NCBI GenBank assembly: GCA_003991915.1
Contig: RQTK01000766.1
Location: forward strand, 1-64,000
Source: Elysia chlorotica
Taxonomy: Eukaryota; Mollusca; Gastropoda; Plakobranchidae
Direction of reading: 5' to 3'
Length of the DNA: 64,000 nucleotides
Below the pieces are notes generated by a model, which was not told the origin of the DNA, did not search any database, and saw nothing but the letters and a program-made list of their open reading frames with translations. Position 1 is the first letter of the stretch, and the number at the start of each line of letters is the position of its first letter. Below, piece by piece: positions 61,701-64,000 of the stretch. Position numbers and translations under genes: made by a program.

Positions 61701-62932
61701 GCCTCTGAATCATGACTACCACTTCTGTCTTTTTACTTCTCAATTTCTTTCGGTACGTATATGGCCGAGCAATCACATTGAATAGTTTTGTCTTTATGTT
61801 TGCAATATTAATTATTTAAAACAAAACAAGAAATCATATAATATATATACTTCATTGTTAATCCAAAATCTAGCAATATTTAATAAACCAACTGAGAATA
61901 ATATCCAGACAATCATTTGTTCTTTAAAAATTCATGTCCTGCTTGAAGGTTCTCTACTGGAATTATATTATTACAGACTTCATTGGGACAATAACACACA
62001 CACACACACACACATTCAAATGGGTTCCTACAGAGAAGTGTGAAACAGAAAATTAATCAGTCATTTTTTATATGAATTTATGTATATTACAAGCAACCGT
62101 TTTAACATTTATGCAATGTTCTTTCAAATATACTGTCTATTGAAGGTATTTCAACTTATTGTGCTGTGCATATTATATAAATTAGAAACTGCGAGAAATA
62201 GGTACCATGCAAACTTAATAGCTGTGCACAGCTTAACCATGTATTGATATTTTATATAATACTTACATGTGACGTTATATATGTGAGAAATAGAATCACA
62301 GAATTTTAAAAAGATCATAACTCATAAGTAATATCCAGCATAAGCATATAATCTGTAAAGATATACATGTAAACAGCTTAAAATAGCCGCTTCTATAATC
62401 TGCTACCATATAAGTTATATATAATTATTTTCGGTCATTTTTGCTTCTTAAAAATATAAAGCCATCAAGAGCTCAGCCAATTCATTTGGAGAGATCAGAG
62501 AAACACAATTTGGTTAATTTCAAAACATTTCAGTTGGAGAGATGAGAGAAACACAATTTGGTTACTTTCAAAACATTATAGCTGACAGTGGGAGAAAAAT
62601 GGTCTTCCTTAATATTGACAAGATCGTTGACTTTTTAGCATAGTTATCGATTTATTTTGTCAATTTCAACACAAAGAGAAAAAACAACAAAAAGAGCAAA
62701 AAAAGAGTGATGAAAAATTCATTTGTCTTTTTAATGTACCTACTTATTTGCAGCGAACTTGAGAAAAACAAAGATGGCCCTCAAGGAAAGATGAAAGAAA
62801 ATGGGAAGAAAGCAACAGAGAGTGGCTTGAGCTCACTAGATGGTTTGCCATCCCTTACGCCTGGTCGAGGCACAGACATGGGCTCTCTAGCTGGTGCTCC
62901 ACCTCTGGGGGGAGTCAAAACGTCTGGAAAGG
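42003..62932 (+). CDS. CEP43: CEP43 (FGFR1OP/FOP) centrosomal protein, 12 exons, 3' end beyond window
   Basis: Centriole/ciliary-base protein; in vertebrates it works with CEP350 and EB1 in microtubule anchoring and ciliogenesis. Exons: 42003-42083, 43172-43225, 44318-44372, 44522-44610, 44926-45087, 48919-48975, 49202-49334, 56941-57056, 57511-57695, 58259-58291, 59079-59165, 62754-62932; phases agree throughout (about 410 codons; human 399 in total). The 33-nt exon at 58259 is the least certain. ATG 42003 gives MSADEDTELRDLVAQTLESN, matching human AEEDTELRDLLVQTLENSG. Residues 28-93 hold the dimerisation/LisH region (RASVFLALEDQE; GKLTASLVQEFLEYFNLEFT). Later come EEDPFFDDAPAA, RPSQIPRYQQR and SGLSSLDGLPSL...SLAGAPPL, all FOP-like. 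Two EF-hand loops sit at residues 165-216. An acceptor at 41949 implies a non-coding leader exon upstream. Confidence 0.9.
42751..42934. repeat. inverted repeat, 54-bp arms (foldback/MITE-like)
   Basis: Arms 42751-42804 and 42881-42934 match at 52 of 54 positions by eye (GTAAGTTTTGTTAGCAG ... CTGCTAACAAAACTTAC), with a 76-bp loop. The ends are sharp. No target duplication was seen. It lies in CEP43 intron 1, so the transcript would carry a long hairpin. Confidence 0.9.
43768..43839. repeat. perfect 72-bp palindrome, no spacer
   Basis: 36 bp (ATGTAGCCTATCATTTTGTG, continuing to ...TTGGAAA) is followed directly by its exact reverse complement; centre 43803/43804. With one mismatch the symmetry runs to about 43764-43843. 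It lies in CEP43 intron 2. Confidence 0.95.
46264..47285. mobile_element. pogo/Tigger-like non-autonomous element
   Basis: Left end CAGTGGTCTCCTCCGC; right end (reverse complement) CAGAGTGGTCTCCGCG. Both are bordered by TA (46262-46263 and 47286-47287), the duplication used by Tc1/mariner/pogo elements. The subterminal CCGCTTACxAAC word is in the Tigger style. No transposase. It is filled by a SINE (46336-46580), a poly-A stretch and GA-rich DNA. The one-end relative is at 4024-4090. Confidence 0.5.
46336..46580 (-). mobile_element. tRNA-derived SINE, copy 3
   Basis: Same family as 9451-9709, tail (TTGAG)n on the left. CCAGGGTTCGAAC holds the B box in antisense. Flanks CCCACAGAGAG and CCCCAGAGAG look like a slightly decayed target duplication. 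Inside the pogo-like element. Confidence 0.8.
47315..47539 (+). mobile_element. tRNA-derived SINE, copy 4
   Basis: Plus-strand copy: GGGGGCGCGGTGGTCTTGG head, GTAGTTCGAGCTCTGG B box, TGTGTGTGGCAGCACATATA body, tail with CTCAACAACAAC. The target duplication CAAGCACTG is perfect at 47306-47314 and 47540-47548. It lies 30 bp right of the pogo-like element. Confidence 0.88.
49335..51525. other. first part of the 7.6-kb CEP43 intron 7, nothing recognised
   Basis: AT-rich intronic DNA. The frame 51152-51421 (89 codons) has no recognised motif and no splice-compatible context was seen. Confidence 0.35.
51530..53815 (+). mobile_element. LINE of the I/Nimb-like group, 5' half only (ORF1 and endonuclease)
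   Basis: 5' UTR from about 51530. The ORF1 frame starts at 51761 (MFVDKKLAKFSVFAISKALK) and carries three CCHC-type knuckles: CFKCHRFGHN (about 52180), CCRCGKGGHAGRDC (about 52240) and CLNCHGPHAADSKKC (about 52297). An in-frame TAA follows the first. ORF2 begins with a broken AP endonuclease: EDFNAHNPLG (about 53300), DLTFIDPLISLDYSWS, VFDHFPILLSPV (about 53537), ending near KDKSWFDCRCRLAVRAREKA. Reverse transcriptase and 3' end are absent, and the LINE stops about 53815 in AT-rich intron DNA. It is inactive, with several stops and frame changes. Inside CEP43 intron 7. Confidence 0.8.
54901..56303. mobile_element. foldback mariner: two inverted 3' arms around a transposase core
   Basis: Bordered by TA (54899-54900 and 56304-56305). 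The two 459-bp arms, 54901-55359 and 55845-56303, are reverse complements with about ten differences. Both end in the same terminus CGAGGGCAGGCTGATAAATA. The 485-bp core (55360-55844) encodes, on the minus strand, the mariner middle: QRDIANALDISKERVHHII, GDESWVHHNDPE (first catalytic Asp) and FWDMEGIVHIEFL. The left arm continues it to the C-terminus: VIQHDNARPH (second Asp), LAPSDFFLFPLLK (third Asp) and GMRKLVQRWRLCIERDGDYV. The right arm repeats that C-terminal part in the opposite direction, with LAPSLFFLFP (third Asp lost). The true 5' end (start codon, first helix-turn-helix, 5' TIR) is gone. Frame breaks make it inactive. In CEP43 intron 7. Confidence 0.9.
57057..57062 (+). other. GC-type splice donor of CEP43 intron 8
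   Basis: Exon 8 ends GATTTAAAG and the intron starts GCAAGT, the strict consensus of the rare GC-AG class (AG|GCAAGT). Using it keeps phase 0 into the acceptor TTTGCCAG|AAATTGGCAG at 57511. The GT four bases downstream would shift the frame. Confidence 0.75.
58691..58744. repeat. (TC)n microsatellite
   Basis: About 26 TC units, shortly before CEP43 exon 11. It gives a poly-Ser/Leu frame that is not coding. Confidence 0.95.
59166..62753. other. CEP43 intron 11, no gene or mobile element recognised
   Basis: AT-rich. Frames at 60283-60471 and 61855-62043 lack motifs. There is a short (CA)n at 61994-62013, and a duplicated 30-bp stretch GGAGAGATCAGAGAAACACA / GGAGAGATGAGAGAAACACA at about 62489 and 62535. 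A further small phase-2 exon could hide here. Confidence 0.4.
61994..62013. repeat. (AC)n microsatellite
   Basis: Ten AC units. Confidence 0.9.
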
Positions 62933-63982
62933 GTCAGTTTTTTCATAAATGTAACTGATAATTTATTCATGTAAATGTCCAGATTACTGATGTTTCTGGT
63001 ATATTTAACCTCAATATCCCTTGAGGGTGAATAAAGTTTATCTTGTTTATCTTATTGAGGTAAGAGCATAGCTGTCGATGGATTTAACATATATTTTTAA
63101 TTCAACTCCAAATAATTATGGCCTGAAACTGGCAGAGTCGAAGATGATTTGAACCAGTGAATGAAAATGGACAGCCATTCAGTATTCACGGTAATGGACA
63201 TTTAAATATTTTTGCCTCCAAAATCAATCCCTTTGCATTCAAATGGTTAAAGTAACTGTGATAATACTCCTGTGTTACTTAAAATTCGATGTGCTGACCA
63301 CTATTCTTATTGTTTTCTTGTGTTTCAATTAGACCTAATTTTTCATTATTTACTTAGCTTTTGTAGTCACAACAGCATTTCTGTTTTCTGGATAGCCGGT
63401 TGAAAATTGGCTAACAAAAATAGTAAGTTATGTGCTTTTTTGCCAATGTTGCATTGATTTAATCTGACATTTGGAATGCTGTGGAACAGACTTAAACCGA
63501 AAACGGCTGAGCGGAACAAATGGCCACTCTGAAAAGAAATAAAAATAATTGCAGTTTTACCTTTTTTGCCCTCTCATAAAATCTAGGTAAACAGAAATTG
63601 TCGGACAGCATACTATAGCTAAAGTGAAAGGAAATTAATGACTCTAGCTCACTTTCTGGTTGTTTCTAAAAAAATTGGCTAATTCTGACACACATTTTTG
63701 TCTTAACTTTATTGCAATGCGGTGCTGCTGCCAGTCATGAGTCAACAAATCTCTATCATTATCGAGGCCAAACATAAACCCCTCTCTTGCTAGATTAATA
63801 GGATAAGGCAACAGAGAAAAGCTAGGAAAGCTGAAAGGGGAATCAGATTTCCAGGTACCAAGAAATGAAGCATGGCAGTCATGAGGACATGGAAGCAGCA
63901 TTGCTGTCGATGTTCAAGTAAGCTTGCATATTCAATGTGCCTGTTTTAAACAGGTAAAAGCCATCGTTTTCCATATCTTCAG

Positions 63983-64000
63983 CGGTGAATCATCAGCAGC
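63983..64000 (+). CDS. CEP43: possible start of the next CEP43 exon
   Basis: The acceptor CATATCTTCAG|CGGTGAATC lies at the extreme right edge. Joined to exon 12 (phase 1) it reads A-V-N-H-Q-Q with no stop in the few visible bases. This is too short to confirm by homology. The preceding 1 kb has no other obvious exon. Confidence 0.25.

Overview
The window is animal nuclear DNA, AT-rich and intron-rich. It is most likely from a mollusc and probably a gastropod. That guess rests on dispersed (TAGATC)n and TACATGTA-type words, many tRNA-derived SINEs, and LINE and DNA-transposon debris of the kind common in gastropod genomes. No bacterial-style operons, rRNA genes, intact tRNA genes or CRISPR arrays were seen.

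Two host genes can be rebuilt exon by exon. They are arranged divergently. (1) An importin-alpha gene of the KPNA2 (alpha-1) type lies on the minus strand: 11 coding exons, 29587 down to 7186, 521 codons. It appears complete, with the IBB domain, the ARM repeats and the C-terminal exportin-binding segment, and every splice phase agrees. (2) A CEP43 (FGFR1OP/FOP) centrosomal gene lies on the plus strand: 12 exons from 42003 to 62932, about 410 codons, running off the right edge. It has the N-terminal dimerisation/LisH region and the C-terminal Ser/Leu-rich repeats of FOP. It also carries a canonical pair of EF-hand loops that the human protein, as I recall it, lacks. One of its introns appears to be of the GC-AG class. 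Candidate promoters are a CCAAT/ETS/E2F cluster near 33.6-33.7 kb (minus, for the importin gene) and a CCAAT/NRF1/YY1 cluster at 36.64-36.71 kb (plus, for CEP43).

Most of the rest is mobile DNA inside introns and between the genes. 1-7.1 kb: an LTR-like fossil, a SINE, an ACT microsatellite, a pogo-like end and one decayed unknown coding fragment. 7.2-29.6 kb: importin introns holding two members of a non-autonomous transposon family with 6-bp target duplications (7394-11183 and 20548-23078, the second carrying a nested solo LTR), a 5'-truncated RNase-H-bearing LINE invaded by a TIR element that is flanked by 418-bp direct repeats, an RTE-like endonuclease remnant, and SINEs. 29.6-42 kb: LINE remnants, long low-complexity tracts, a 52-bp-arm hairpin and a TIR element with a SINE inside. 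42-63 kb: CEP43 introns with two more long hairpins or palindromes, a pogo-like element, SINEs, a LINE that kept its 5' half, and a mariner rearranged into a foldback with two identical ends.

The two host genes are not known to share a pathway. Importin-alpha carries NLS cargo into the nucleus, and CEP43 works at the centriole and ciliary base. The most unusual items are the 6-bp-TSD transposon family, the foldback mariner, the 418-bp flanking duplication, the perfect 72-bp palindrome and the EF-hand form of CEP43.
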